A DNA stretch of 64,000 nt, taken from NCBI RefSeq assembly GCF_023094165.1, contig NZ_JALMDK010000002.1, positions 881,541 to 945,540 of the forward strand, in the 5' to 3' direction. This DNA comes from Crossiella sp. S99.2 (GTDB lineage: Bacteria; Actinomycetota; Actinomycetes; Mycobacteriales; Pseudonocardiaceae). Made by a program: the position numbers and the translations under genes. Shown piece after piece: positions 9,989 to 18,794 of this stretch (its first letter is position 1; every line of letters begins with the position of its first letter). A model generated the notes under the pieces. The model was given only the letters and a program-made list of their open reading frames with translations, was not told the origin of the DNA and made no database searches.

Positions 9989-11389
9989 ATGGCACTCACC
10001 ATCGGCATCGACTCCTCGACCCAGTCCACCAAGGCCCTCGTCGTCGAGGCCGAGACCGGCCAGGTGATCGCCCAGGGCCGGGCCGCGCACCCGGACGCCA
10101 CCGAGGTCGACCCGAGGGTCTGGCTGGCGGCCTGCCGGGACGCGCTCGCCCAGGCCACCGCCGGGCTGCCAGGACCGGTCAGCGCGCTGGCGGTGGGCGG
10201 GCAGCAGCACGGCCTGGTCACCGTGGACGCCGAGGGCGCGCCGGTGCGGCCCGCGCTGCTGTGGAACGACCTGCGTTCGGCCCCGGAGGCGGCCGAACTG
10301 GCCGCCGGGCTGGGCGGGCCGGGGGAGTGGGCGCGGCGGACCGGCTCGGTGCCCGGCCCGAGTTTCACCGTGACCAAGCTGGCCTGGCTGGCCCGGCACG
10401 AGCCCGACCTCGCCGACCGGGTGGCCAGGGTGCTGCTGCCGCACGACTGGCTGACCAGCCAGCTCGCCGAACCCGGCCAGGCGCCCGCGACCGACCGCGG
10501 CGACGCCTCCGGCACCGGCTACTTCGCCCCGGCCACCGGCGAGTGGCTGCCGGAGATCCTCACCGCGGCCTTCGGTCGGGTGCCGGAGCTGCCGCGCATC
10601 CTCGGACCGGCGGACAGCGCAGGTCAGACGCCGGAAGGCTGGTTGCTCGGCGCGGGCACCGGGGACAACATGGCCGCCGCGCTCGGCCTGGGCGCCGGGC
10701 CGGGCGACGTGGTGGTCTCGCTGGGCACCTCGGGCACGGTGTTCGCGGTGGCCGAGCAGCCGGCCGCGGACGCCAGTGGCGCGGTGGCCGGGTTCTGCGA
10801 CGCCACCGGCCGCTACCTGCCGCTGGTCTGCACGCTCAACGCGGCCAGGGTGCTCACCGCGACCGCCCAGCTGCTCGGCGTGGACCTGGCCGAACTGGAC
10901 CGGCTGGCGCTGGCCGCGGCGCCGGGCGCGGGCGGGCTGGTGCTGCTGCCCTACCTGGACGGCGAGCGCACCCCGGACCTGCCGAACGCCGCCGGCACGC
11001 TGACCGGCCTGCGCCGGGCCAACATGACCCCGGAGAACCTGGCCAGGGCCGCGGTCGAGGGCATGCTCTGCGGACTGGCCGACGGGCTGGCCGCGTTGCG
11101 CGCGCACGGGGTCGAGGTGCGCCGGGTGCTGCTGGTCGGCGGGGCGGCCCGGTCGGCCGCGGTGCGCGCGGTCGCGCCGGGGCTTTTCGCCGCGCCGGTG
11201 GAGGCGCCCGAGCCCGCTGAGTACGTGGCGCTGGGCGCGGCCAGGCAGGCCGCCTGGGCCGCGGCGGGCACCGCGGAACCGCCGGTGTGGCAGCTGCGGT
11301 CCGAGCCCTGCCCGGCCGCGAACCCGGACGATTACGCCGAGGTCCGGGCGGCCTATTCCTCCGCCCGGGGTCAAGTACACGATTACTGA
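9989..11389 (+). CDS. xylB: Xylulokinase
   Basis: 466-residue FGGY-family sugar kinase that phosphorylates D-xylulose to xylulose-5-phosphate. The N-terminal nucleotide domain starts IGIDSSTQSTKAL. The substrate region has GGQQHGLV and LLWNDLRS, and the C-terminal lobe has VSLGTSGTVFA and LLVGGAARS. The latter region also resembles the conserved FGGY signature (GAGGLVLLPYLDGER). It heads a locus with a ROK repressor and xylose isomerase, which fixes the substrate as xylulose. No xylose transporter gene is present in the window. Confidence 0.93.
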   Translation: MALTIGIDSSTQSTKALVVEAETGQVIAQGRAAHPDATEVDPRVWLAACRDALAQATAGLPGPVSALAVGGQQHGLVTVDAEGAPVRPALLWNDLRSAPEAAELAAGLGGPGEWARRTGSVPGPSFTVTKLAWLARHEPDLADRVARVLLPHDWLTSQLAEPGQAPATDRGDASGTGYFAPATGEWLPEILTAAFGRVPELPRILGPADSAGQTPEGWLLGAGTGDNMAAALGLGAGPGDVVVSLGTSGTVFAVAEQPAADASGAVAGFCDATGRYLPLVCTLNAARVLTATAQLLGVDLAELDRLALAAAPGAGGLVLLPYLDGERTPDLPNAAGTLTGLRRANMTPENLARAAVEGMLCGLADGLAALRAHGVEVRRVLLVGGAARSAAVRAVAPGLFAAPVEAPEPAEYVALGAARQAAWAAAGTAEPPVWQLRSEPCPAANPDDYAEVRAAYSSARGQVHDY

Positions 11390-11489
11390 TGGACTGAACG
11401 GGTGATCCACTCATCAGCGGGGTGACGTGCGGCCGTTCAGCCGATAGGCAGTCCGGGCGGGGTCAGGTTGACCTGCGGCCGTCGGAGTC

Positions 11490-11513
11490 TTAGTTTGACT
11501 GGGCAACAAACGA
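11490..11513. promoter_or_regulatory. Candidate XylR (ROK) operator
   Basis: Imperfect dyad TTAGTTTG-N9-CAAACGAA (7 of 8 positions pair) just upstream of the ROK gene, in the 137-bp gap between xylB and xylR. ROK repressors bind AT-rich dyads of this spacing. Confidence 0.45.
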
Positions 11514-11526
11514 ATCGAGGTGCAGG

Positions 11527-12813
11527 GTGCAGGGTCCGGACCGTCCCGCCGACCATGCCGGCTTGCGCAAGGCGAACCTGGCCCTGGTGCTTCGTGCGTT
11601 GCGGGCCGACGGGCCGCAGTCCCGCGCCCGGCTGGCCCGGATGACCGGGCTCAACAAGGCCACCATGTCCAGTCTGGTCGCCGAACTCGAGCAGCGCAGG
11701 CTGGTCCGGCTCGGCGCGGTGGTCGGCGGCGCCATCGGCAGGCCGGGTCAGCTGGTCGAGCTGCGCCCGCGCACCGTGTGCGGCATCGGCCTGGAGGCCA
11801 ACGTCGACTACGCCGCGGTCGCCGTGCTCGACCTCTCCGGCGACCTGGTGCTGCACCGCAGGGTGCCCACCGACGTGGTCGGGCTGGGCGCGGTCGCCGC
11901 GATCGACCTGCTGGCCGGTCTGGCCGCCGAGGCCCGCCGCACGGTGGAGGCCATGGGCGGCTGGGTCGCCGGGGTCACCGCCGCGGTGCCCGGCCTGGTG
12001 GACGTGGACGGCGGCGTGGTCCGGTTCGCGCCCAACCTGCACTGGCGGGACGCGGCCGTGGTCGAGCAGCTCAGCGCCGGCCTGGACCTGCCGGCCGGGC
12101 GGATCGCGGTGGACAACGACGCCAACCTGTCCGCGGTGGCCGAGCACGTCACCGGGGTGGCCGCGGGCGCGACCGACCTGCTCTACCTGACCGGCGAGGT
12201 CGGCGTGGGCGGTGGCGTGATCGCCGACGGACGGCTGCTGCGCGGCGCCACCGGGTTCACCGGCGAGGTCGGGCACATGCCGCTGGACCCCTCCGGCGCG
12301 GACTGCGGCTGCGGGCGCAAGGGCTGCTGGGAGACCCAGGTCGGCCTCGGCGCGTTGCTGCGCGCGGTCGCCGAGGAGGGCGACCCGATCCGCGATCCCT
12401 CGCTTGACCTGGAGAAACGGCTGGCCACCATTGTCAGCCGGGCCCGGGAGGGGGACCAGCGCACGCTGGCCGCGCTGGAGCGGATAGGCGCCGCGCTCGG
12501 CGTCGGCGCGTCCATCCTGGTCAACATCCTCAACCCGGCCGCGGTGGTGCTCGGCGGCTACTTCGCGGTGCTCGCCGACTGGCTGATCGCCCCGGCCGAA
12601 CGCGAGCTGACCGCCAGGGTGGTCGCCACCGGGGCCGATCAGCCCGCCTGCCGCCTGCTGCCCTCGGATCTCGGGTTCACCGCGGCCGTGCGCGGCGGCG
12701 CGTACGCGGCGATGGAACACGTGCTGACCGACCCGACGCTGGCCCCAGTGCCCGCGCCGGGCAACCGCTGGGAACTCGTCCCCGCACAGTCCACAGTGGA
12801 CAGCCGGAGGTAG
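11527..12813 (+). CDS. xylR: ROK-family xylose repressor
   Basis: 428-residue ROK transcriptional regulator. The winged helix-turn-helix occupies about residues 13-72 ([20 protein letters not shown]). The sugar-kinase-like ROK domain follows, with [13 protein letters not shown] motifs and the zinc-binding segment [18 protein letters not shown]. It sits between xylB and xylA, only 2 bases before xylA, so it is cotranscribed with the isomerase and most likely represses the locus in the absence of xylose. The first GTG in this frame that gives a full HTH is used; GTG at 11520 is in another frame. Confidence 0.92.
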   Translation: MQGPDRPADHAGLRKANLALVLRALRADGPQSRARLARMTGLNKATMSSLVAELEQRRLVRLGAVVGGAIGRPGQLVELRPRTVCGIGLEANVDYAAVAVLDLSGDLVLHRRVPTDVVGLGAVAAIDLLAGLAAEARRTVEAMGGWVAGVTAAVPGLVDVDGGVVRFAPNLHWRDAAVVEQLSAGLDLPAGRIAVDNDANLSAVAEHVTGVAAGATDLLYLTGEVGVGGGVIADGRLLRGATGFTGEVGHMPLDPSGADCGCGRKGCWETQVGLGALLRAVAEEGDPIRDPSLDLEKRLATIVSRAREGDQRTLAALERIGAALGVGASILVNILNPAAVVLGGYFAVLADWLIAPAERELTARVVATGADQPACRLLPSDLGFTAAVRGGAYAAMEHVLTDPTLAPVPAPGNRWELVPAQSTVDSRR

Positions 12814-12815
12814 TC

Positions 12816-13979
12816 GTGCGCACTGATCCCTATCGGCCGCGGCCGGAACACCGCTTCAGCTTCGGGCTGTGGACGGTGGGCTGGCGCGGCAACGACCCCT
12901 TCGGCGAACCCACCCGGCCCGCCATGGACCCCGGGCACGCGCTGGGCACACTGGCCGAGCTGGGCGCGTGGGGGGTGAGCCTGCACGACGACGACCTCAT
13001 CCCGTTCGGCGCCGACGACCTCAGCCGAGGGCGCATCCTGGACCGCTTCCGCAAGGCGCTGGCCGACACCGGGCTGGCCGTGCCGATGCTGACCACCAAC
13101 CTGTTCACCCACCCGGTGTTCAAGGACGGCGCGTTCACCGCCAACGACCGCGATGTGCGCCGGTTCGCGCTGCGCAAGACCCTGCGCAACCTGGACCTGG
13201 CCGCCGAGCTGGGCGCGGGCGTGTACGTGCTGTGGGGTGGGCGCGAGGGCGCGGAGACCCCGGTGGCCAAGGACGCCAGGGTCGCGCTGGACCGCTACGC
13301 CGAGGCGGTGGACCTGCTCTGCGGGTACGTGCGCGAGCAGGGCTACGACATCCGGTTCGCGCTGGAACCCAAGCCGAACGAGCCGCGCGGGGACATCCTG
13401 CTGCCCACCATCGGGCACGCGCTGGCCTTCATCGAGCGGCTGGCCCATCCCGAGCTGGTCGGGGTGAACCCGGAGGTCGGGCACGAGCAGATGGCCGGGC
13501 TGTCAGTGCCGCACGGGGTGGCCCAGGCGCTGTGGGCGGGCAAGCTGTTCCACATCGACCTCAACGGCCAGACCGGGCCGCGCTACGACCAGGACCTGCG
13601 TTTCGGCAACGGCGACGTCAAGGCCGCCTTCCACCTGGTCGACCTGCTGGAACGGGCCGGGTACGACGGTCCCCGGCACTTCGACTTCAAGCCCGCGCGC
13701 ACCGAGGACGAGCACGGCGTGTGGGCCGCCGCGGCCGCCTGCATGCGCAACTACCTGATCTTCGCCGAGCGGGCGGCGGCCTTCCACGCCGATCCCGAGG
13801 TGGCCGCGGCCAAGGAGGCGTCCCGGATCGGCGCGCTGGCCGTGCCCACCCTGCTGCCCGGGGAGGACCTGGCGGAACTGCGTGCCGAGTCCTTTGACCC
13901 GGAGTCGGCGGCAGAACGTGGAATGGGGTACGAACGACTCGATCAGTTGGCACTCGATCACCTGTTCGGGGTGCGCTGA
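12816..13979 (+). CDS. xylA: Xylose isomerase
   Basis: 387-residue TIM-barrel enzyme converting D-xylose to D-xylulose (and glucose to fructose). It is the short actinobacterial class I type. The N-terminus [19 protein letters not shown] matches Streptomyces and Actinoplanes enzymes. Metal ligands are in [24 protein letters not shown] and [10 protein letters not shown], with HFDFKPART near the end. The start is GTG at 12816. Together with xylB and xylR it forms a complete intracellular route from xylose to the pentose-phosphate pathway. Confidence 0.96.
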   Translation: MRTDPYRPRPEHRFSFGLWTVGWRGNDPFGEPTRPAMDPGHALGTLAELGAWGVSLHDDDLIPFGADDLSRGRILDRFRKALADTGLAVPMLTTNLFTHPVFKDGAFTANDRDVRRFALRKTLRNLDLAAELGAGVYVLWGGREGAETPVAKDARVALDRYAEAVDLLCGYVREQGYDIRFALEPKPNEPRGDILLPTIGHALAFIERLAHPELVGVNPEVGHEQMAGLSVPHGVAQALWAGKLFHIDLNGQTGPRYDQDLRFGNGDVKAAFHLVDLLERAGYDGPRHFDFKPARTEDEHGVWAAAAACMRNYLIFAERAAAFHADPEVAAAKEASRIGALAVPTLLPGEDLAELRAESFDPESAAERGMGYERLDQLALDHLFGVR

Positions 13980-14078
13980 ACTCACGATCCGCCACCAAGA
14001 TCCCTGGGTGGGGTGACCGTCGACCGAGCGACAGGGCATGCTCTTCTCGACGGTGCACCCTCCGAAGGGGAGACGACG

Positions 14079-14387
14079 ATGCGAGGTCGGGCCAACGCGG
14101 CGGTAGCCGCCCTGCTGGGTGGGCTCGCGCTGCTGGCCACGCCGACCGCGGCCGCCGCGGCCGAGCCGGTGGCCGTGGTCCGGGTGCTCGCGCAGCAGCA
14201 GCCCCCGAGCACGCCGAAACCGAGTGGCACCAGCCCGTCCTCGACCAGCACCGCGCCGCCGGTCACGCCGGAACAGCAGGCCGACAACGAGCGCCGGGTG
14301 ACCATCGCGATCATCGCGGTGCTGCTGCTGGCGATCGTCTTCTTCGGGCGGAAATACCGCAAGAAGTGGGGTAAGAGCGCCGGGTGA
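14079..14387 (+). CDS. Small single-pass membrane protein, unknown function
   Basis: 102 residues with a clear three-part design: an N-terminal signal peptide (MRGRANAAVAALLGGLALL, cleavage near AAAAEP), a Pro/Ser/Thr-rich external spacer of about 45 residues, and a C-terminal helix (VTIAIIAVLLLAIVFFG) with a basic tail KYRKKWGK. I start at ATG 14079, which follows GAAGGGGAGACGAC; an in-frame GTG at 14013 would give an implausible hydrophilic extension. It stands alone between xylA and the amidohydrolases. I do not recognise the family. Confidence 0.7.
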   Translation: MRGRANAAVAALLGGLALLATPTAAAAAEPVAVVRVLAQQQPPSTPKPSGTSPSSTSTAPPVTPEQQADNERRVTIAIIAVLLLAIVFFGRKYRKKWGKSAG

Positions 14388-14606
14388 CCCTGCTCTGACC
14401 TGGTATTTTACCTAGCCGGAAGAAGAGATAGGCCGGATCGAAACCCCTTCGTCCGCATTGACGTGGTGGAGTGGGCACGTTCCGATGGACGGGACCGGGG
14501 TACAGCCAGACCGAAGGGCACGGCTCCGCTCGGCGCAGCGAACCAACCGCCAGGCGGCTCGTTGTCGATCTTTGGATCTTGGCCAAAACGGGTAGTGCAG
14601 GATTGG

Positions 14607-15833
14607 ATGCAAATGAGTACCGACACCAAAGTCCAGTGCCGCTCCGCTGTCGAGCGGTATTCGGACGCGCTGGTCGGGCTCTCCCGGAGCATTCACGCCG
14701 AACCCGAGCTGGCCTTCGCCGAGCACCGCAGCGCCGACAAGGTCGCCGAACTGATGGCCCGCGAGGGCTTCAAGGTGGAACGCGGCACCTCGGGCCTGGA
14801 CACCGCGCTGACCGCCACCTACGGCTCGGGTGAGCTGGTGGTCGGGCTGTGCGCGGAGTACGACGCGCTGCCCGAGGTCGGCCACGCCTGCGGGCACAAC
14901 ATCATCGCCGCCTCCTCGGTCGGCGCCGCGCTCGCCCTGCGCGAGGTCGCCGACCGGCTCGGCATCACGATCAAACTGTTCGGCACCCCGGCCGAGGAGG
15001 CCGGTGGCGGCAAGGTGCTGATGCTGGAGCGCGGGGCCTTCGACGAGGTGTCGATGGCGATGATGGTGCACCCCGCCCCGCACGAGACCTGCGCCTGCTC
15101 CTCGCTGGCCATCACCGACCTCGAGGTCGCCTACACCGGCCGGGCCTCGCACGCCGCCGCCGCGCCGCATCTGGGCGTGAACGCCGCGGACGCGCTGACC
15201 GTGGCCCAGGTCTCCATCGGCCTGTTGCGCCAGCACCTGGAGCACGGGCAGATGGTGCACGGCATCGTCACCCACGGCGGCGCCGCGCCCAACATCGTGC
15301 CCGCGCGCACCGCCGGGCTGTTCTACCTGCGAGCCGAGAACATGGACTCGCTGAGCCACCTGGACGAGCGGATCCGCCGGTGCTTCGAGGCCGGCGCCGT
15401 GGCCACCGGCTGCGCGCACGAGATCACCCAGGTGTCCCCGAACTACGCCGAGCTGGCCCCGGACCCGTGGCTGGCCCTGGCGTACCGCGCTGCCGTGACG
15501 GAACTGGGCCGGGAGCCGCTGAGCCCCGCCGAGGAGGCGAACCGCCAGACCGGCAGCACCGACATGGGCAACATCACCCACGCGTTGCCCGCCATCCACC
15601 CCACGATCGCCATCGACTGTGGCAGTTCGGTGAACCACCAACCGGAGTTCGCGGCCGCCTGCGCCTCGCCCTCCGCGGACAAGGCGGTGCTGGACGGCGC
15701 GCTCGCGCTGGCCTGGACCGCGGTGGCCGCCGCCGCGGATGATGCCCAGCGAGCCCGGCTGCTCGCGGACACCGCAGATCGTGTGAACAGCCGCGTTGCC
15801 GTGCCAGCCACGGCAGGAGGTTTTGAGGCGTGA
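14607..15833 (+). CDS. M20 family amidohydrolase (AmiB/AbgB-like)
   Basis: About 408-residue zinc peptidase-like amidohydrolase. Metal-site motifs are GLCAEYDALPEVGHACGHN and the catalytic GTPAEEAGGGK. The lid domain contains RASHAAAAPHLGVNAADA, and the C-terminus has the last His ligand region SSVNHQPEF. This matches the AmiB/AbgB branch, which acts on N-acyl or aminobenzoyl amino acids. The frame stays open upstream to 14463, but third-codon GC is poor there, so I start at ATG 14607 (or 14613), behind AGGA. It overlaps the next M20 gene (GTGA). The pair corresponds to M. tuberculosis amiB1-amiA1. Confidence 0.88.
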   Translation: MQMSTDTKVQCRSAVERYSDALVGLSRSIHAEPELAFAEHRSADKVAELMAREGFKVERGTSGLDTALTATYGSGELVVGLCAEYDALPEVGHACGHNIIAASSVGAALALREVADRLGITIKLFGTPAEEAGGGKVLMLERGAFDEVSMAMMVHPAPHETCACSSLAITDLEVAYTGRASHAAAAPHLGVNAADALTVAQVSIGLLRQHLEHGQMVHGIVTHGGAAPNIVPARTAGLFYLRAENMDSLSHLDERIRRCFEAGAVATGCAHEITQVSPNYAELAPDPWLALAYRAAVTELGREPLSPAEEANRQTGSTDMGNITHALPAIHPTIAIDCGSSVNHQPEFAAACASPSADKAVLDGALALAWTAVAAAADDAQRARLLADTADRVNSRVAVPATAGGFEA

Positions 15834-17116
15834 CAGTCCTGGATTCCCGACCCGGCCCGCCCTTCGGACCGGAGTCCCGCGGACCCATCGACGTGCTGAG
15901 CCCCGGCTCCGGCCGCACCATGTCCACTGTGGAGGATCTTGGCGCGGGGCGGGGACCGTCCTGGCTGGACAAGTGGCTGGGGAAGAACCTCGCTCAGGTG
16001 GTGGCCTGGCGGCGGCAGATCCACGCCAACCCGGAGCTGTCCCGCAACGAGCACAACACCACCAAGTTCCTCTTCCGCGAGCTGGCCAACGCCGGCCTGC
16101 GGCCCCGGGTGCTGCCCGGCGGCACCGGCCTGATCTGCGAGGTCGGCAGCGGATCGCGCTGTGTCGCGCTGCGCGCCGACATCGACGCGCTGCCGCTGAC
16201 CGAGGACACCGGCCTGCCCTTCGCCTCCACCGTGCCCGGCGTCTCGCACGCCTGCGGGCATGACGCGCACACCACCGTGCTGCTGGGCACCGCGCTGGCC
16301 CTGGCCAGTGCCGATTCGCTGCCCGGCCGGGTCCGGCTGATCTTCCAGCCCGCCGAGGAGGTCATGCCCGGCGGTGCGCTGGACGTGCTGGCCGCCGGTG
16401 GCCTCGACGGCGTGGAGCGGATCTTCGGCCTGCACTGCGCGCCGCGGCTGCAGGTGGGCAAGCTGGGCACCCGGATCGGCGCGATCACCTCCGCCAGCGA
16501 CCTGCTGGAGATCCGGCTGACCTCGCCCGGCGGCCACACCTCCCGCCCGCACCTGACCGCCGACCTGGTGCACGGCCTCGGCACGCTGATCACCCGGCTG
16601 CCTGAGCTGCTCACCCGCCGGGTCGACCCGCGTTCGGGCACGGTGCTGGTCTGGGGCGCGGTGCACGCCGGCGACGCGGCCAACGCCATCCCGCAGGACG
16701 GTCTGCTGCGCGGCACCCTGCGCACCGGCGACCGGGACACCTGGGCCGAGCTGGAGCCGGTGGCCCGTGAGCTGGTCGGTGCCCTGCTGGCCCCGCTGGG
16801 CATCGGTTTCGACCTGCTGCACCGCCGCGGCGTGCCGCCGGTGGTCAACGACCGGGAGAGCACCCGCCTGCTGCGCACCGCCACCCAGACCGCGCTCGGC
16901 GAGGACGCCATCACCGGCACCGAGCAGTCCTCCGGCGGCGAGGACTTCGCCTGGTACCTGGAACACGTGCCCGGCTCCTTCGCCCGCCTCGGCGTCTGGT
17001 CCGGCCAAGGCCCGCAAAAAGACCTCCACCAACCCACCTTCGACCTGGACGAGCGCGCCCTCCCAGTCGGCATCCGCATCCTCACCCAAGCCGCCCTAGA
17101 CGCCCTCCAGTCCTGA
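15830..17116 (+). CDS. M20 family amidohydrolase (AmiA-like)
   Basis: 428-residue second M20 amidohydrolase, translationally coupled to the preceding one. Visible motifs are VALRADIDALPLTED, HACGHDAHTTVLLG, the catalytic FQPAEEVMPGG, the dimer domain SPGGHTSRPH and the terminal SSGGEDFAWYLEH. The about 40-residue N-terminal extension is unusual, and ATG at 15920 (MSTVEDLG) is a credible alternative start. Two adjacent M20 proteins may work as a heteromer, as AbgA/AbgB do on p-aminobenzoyl-glutamate, but here the substrate is not shown by the sequence. It ends at a palindromic repeat. Confidence 0.88.
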   Translation: MTVLDSRPGPPFGPESRGPIDVLSPGSGRTMSTVEDLGAGRGPSWLDKWLGKNLAQVVAWRRQIHANPELSRNEHNTTKFLFRELANAGLRPRVLPGGTGLICEVGSGSRCVALRADIDALPLTEDTGLPFASTVPGVSHACGHDAHTTVLLGTALALASADSLPGRVRLIFQPAEEVMPGGALDVLAAGGLDGVERIFGLHCAPRLQVGKLGTRIGAITSASDLLEIRLTSPGGHTSRPHLTADLVHGLGTLITRLPELLTRRVDPRSGTVLVWGAVHAGDAANAIPQDGLLRGTLRTGDRDTWAELEPVARELVGALLAPLGIGFDLLHRRGVPPVVNDRESTRLLRTATQTALGEDAITGTEQSSGGEDFAWYLEHVPGSFARLGVWSGQGPQKDLHQPTFDLDERALPVGIRILTQAALDALQS

Positions 17117-17121
17117 TCCCG

Positions 17122-17183
17122 CCCACTTGGGCCAACTCGTACGCCAAGTTGGCCCAAGTGGGCGTACGACTTGGCCCAAGTCG
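17122..17183. repeat. TTGGSCCAA/CGTACG palindromic repeat, locus B
   Basis: Starts 5 bases after the amidohydrolase stop. A perfect 16-bp stem (17122-17137 with 17147-17162) encloses the loop CGTACGCCA, followed by a CGTACG and a further near-palindrome CGACTTGGCCCAAGTCG. It has three TTGGSCCAA cores. This is the only copy between genes on the same strand. Confidence 0.85.
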
Positions 17184-17260
17184 TCAGCCGGTTGGGGAGT
17201 TATCCACAGGTTGGCGATCGGGGTGGTGCTGATGAGTGAGTCGGGTCGATCGTTGTTGGC

Positions 17261-18154
17261 ATGGGTCTCACTCCGCTTCCTGTTCCCTGCACCCGGCAGC
17301 AGGCCATCGCCGCGCTGGGTGAACGTGGGCTGCGCAACGCGTTGACCGCCGGTCGGCTGACCCGGCTCTGGCGGAATCTGTTTGTGCCCGCCGGTCGTGC
17401 GCATGATCCGCGGACCCGGGCAAGGGGAGCCTTGCTGTTGGCCGGCCCTGAGGCCGCGCTGACCGGGCCGACCGCGGCCGAGATCTATGGCTGGACTCCG
17501 CTGACCAGCACAGATGTGCATGTCGCCGTACCGTACTCACGCTGGCCGAGAAACCGAGCCGGGCTGGTGGTGCACCATGATCCGTTCCAGCCGGAGGATG
17601 TAGTGCTGCTGGACGGGCTACGGGTGCTGGCCCCGGAGCACGTGCTGGCCGAGCTGCTCTGCGGGCGGACGCACCGGGCCGGATTCGCCTGTGCGGACCA
17701 GGCGTTCCGATCACTGCCGCCGGAGCTTCAGGACGATCTGCGGCATCAGATCGGCCATCGGCTGCGGGCCAGGGCGAACCCGCGCGGGATTGATCAGGCG
17801 TGGGCGCTACTCGACCTGGTCACCGGCCAGCCGGAGTCACCGGCGGAGAGTTCGATGCTGTTGGTGCTCGTCGACGGCGGCTTCCCTCGGCCGGAACTCC
17901 AGTACGAGGTCAGGGACTTCGACGACCGGGTGCTGCACCGGCTGGATTTCGCCTGGCCGCGGCACCGGATCGCACTGGAATACGACGGCTACGAGGCCCA
18001 CGAGAACCGTGCCGAGCAGGACGCCGAGCGGGACGAGCGGATGGCAGGTCGTGGCTGGATCACGGTGCGTGCCACCGCTCGTGACCTACGAGCGCCAGAC
18101 GAGCTGTACACCCGGCTCCGCCAGGCATTCCAACGCCGAGAACGACCAACCTGA
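17261..18154 (+). CDS. AbiEi-like N-terminal domain plus DUF559 nuclease-like protein
   Basis: 297 residues. The N-terminal part (about 5-60) resembles the winged AbiEi/type IV antitoxin DNA-binding domain (QAIAALGERGLRNALTAGRL). The C-terminal part is a DUF559/Vsr-like PD-(D/E)XK fold: RLDFAWPRHRIALEYDG, then DAERDERMAGRGW and VRATARD. These proteins are abundant orphans in Pseudonocardiales and function is not established; no AbiEii toxin gene is adjacent. ATG 17261 is the first good start. The gene ends at a repeat copy shared with the convergent cyclotransferase gene. Confidence 0.75.
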   Translation: MGLTPLPVPCTRQQAIAALGERGLRNALTAGRLTRLWRNLFVPAGRAHDPRTRARGALLLAGPEAALTGPTAAEIYGWTPLTSTDVHVAVPYSRWPRNRAGLVVHHDPFQPEDVVLLDGLRVLAPEHVLAELLCGRTHRAGFACADQAFRSLPPELQDDLRHQIGHRLRARANPRGIDQAWALLDLVTGQPESPAESSMLLVLVDGGFPRPELQYEVRDFDDRVLHRLDFAWPRHRIALEYDGYEAHENRAEQDAERDERMAGRGWITVRATARDLRAPDELYTRLRQAFQRRERPT

Positions 18155-18157
18155 CGT

Positions 18158-18197
18158 CCACTTGGGCCAAACACCCGTACGAGTTGGGCAAAGTGGG
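18158..18197. repeat. TTGGSCCAA/CGTACG palindromic repeat, locus C (degenerate)
   Basis: Located between convergent stops. It has one perfect TTGGGCCAA core, a CGTACG, and a decayed second core (TTGGGCAAA). The outer arms CCACTTGGGC and the complement at 18184-18197 pair imperfectly. Confidence 0.7.
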
Positions 18198-18659
18198 TCA
18201 GTTGTTGTTGTTTGGGCCTATGCCGTTGCAGGGGCGGGTGCGGAGGTCGTTGACGTAGTCGGCTGGGGCGCCCGCGGCTTCGGCGGCGTCGGCGACCACG
18301 CCGACGTAGCGGGCCGAGGGGAGGCCGCCCTCGTAGGCGTCCAGGACGTAGAGCCAGGCCAGGACCGAGCCTTCCAGCGTTTGCACGCGGAGGCGGATCT
18401 TCTTGTAGAGGCCCAGTTCGGCGCCTTCCCAGCGGTCCAGGCGGTCCTCGTCGTTGTTGACGTCGTAGAGGACCACGAAGACCTGGCTGCCGGGATCCTC
18501 GACGATGGTGGAGAGCGCGCCCTCCCAGCCGAGGTCTTCGCCTCCGAAGGTCATTCGCCAGCCGACGAGCCACCCCGTACCGGCCATCGGCGAGTGCGGA
18601 GCGCGCTCCGTCATCTGGTCCGGATCCATGTTGGACCCGTAAGCGGCATAGAGCGGCAC
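18198..18659 (-). CDS. Gamma-glutamylcyclotransferase family protein
   Basis: 153-residue GGCT/AIG2-like fold. The substrate loop YAAYGSNMDPDQM is at the N-terminus, and the catalytic Glu region is in the LDRWEGAELGLYKK segment. Known members form 5-oxoproline from gamma-glutamyl compounds, but many are uncharacterised. It is the syntenic equivalent of M. tuberculosis Rv3304, which lies beside lpdA, and is divergent from lpdA here. The C-terminus ends in an odd poly-Asn run (NNNN) encoded within a GTT repeat on the plus strand. GTG start at 18657-18659. Confidence 0.8.
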   Translation of the reverse strand: MPLYAAYGSNMDPDQMTERAPHSPMAGTGWLVGWRMTFGGEDLGWEGALSTIVEDPGSQVFVVLYDVNNDEDRLDRWEGAELGLYKKIRLRVQTLEGSVLAWLYVLDAYEGGLPSARYVGVVADAAEAAGAPADYVNDLRTRPCNGIGPNNNN

Positions 18660-18794
18660 GGCCCTAGCCTAGCGACCCGTCCGCGCCATCGGGACGCGCC
18701 GTGCGCACAGCCTCCGAACTGACCCCGGACGGGTAGCGCGTACGGTTGGACCCGCCGACAACCTGACCGCACCACCCACCACAGGAGGACCCCC

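Noticed and set aside
8968..11220. Very long plus-strand open frame opposite the kinase and across xylB
   Set aside because: It is Arg/Gly/Pro-rich shadow sequence caused by high GC; the kinase and xylulokinase on these bases have clear family motifs and proper codon bias.
14463..14606. Longer N-terminus for the first M20 amidohydrolase
   Set aside because: Codon third positions are not GC-rich and the residues have no family counterpart.
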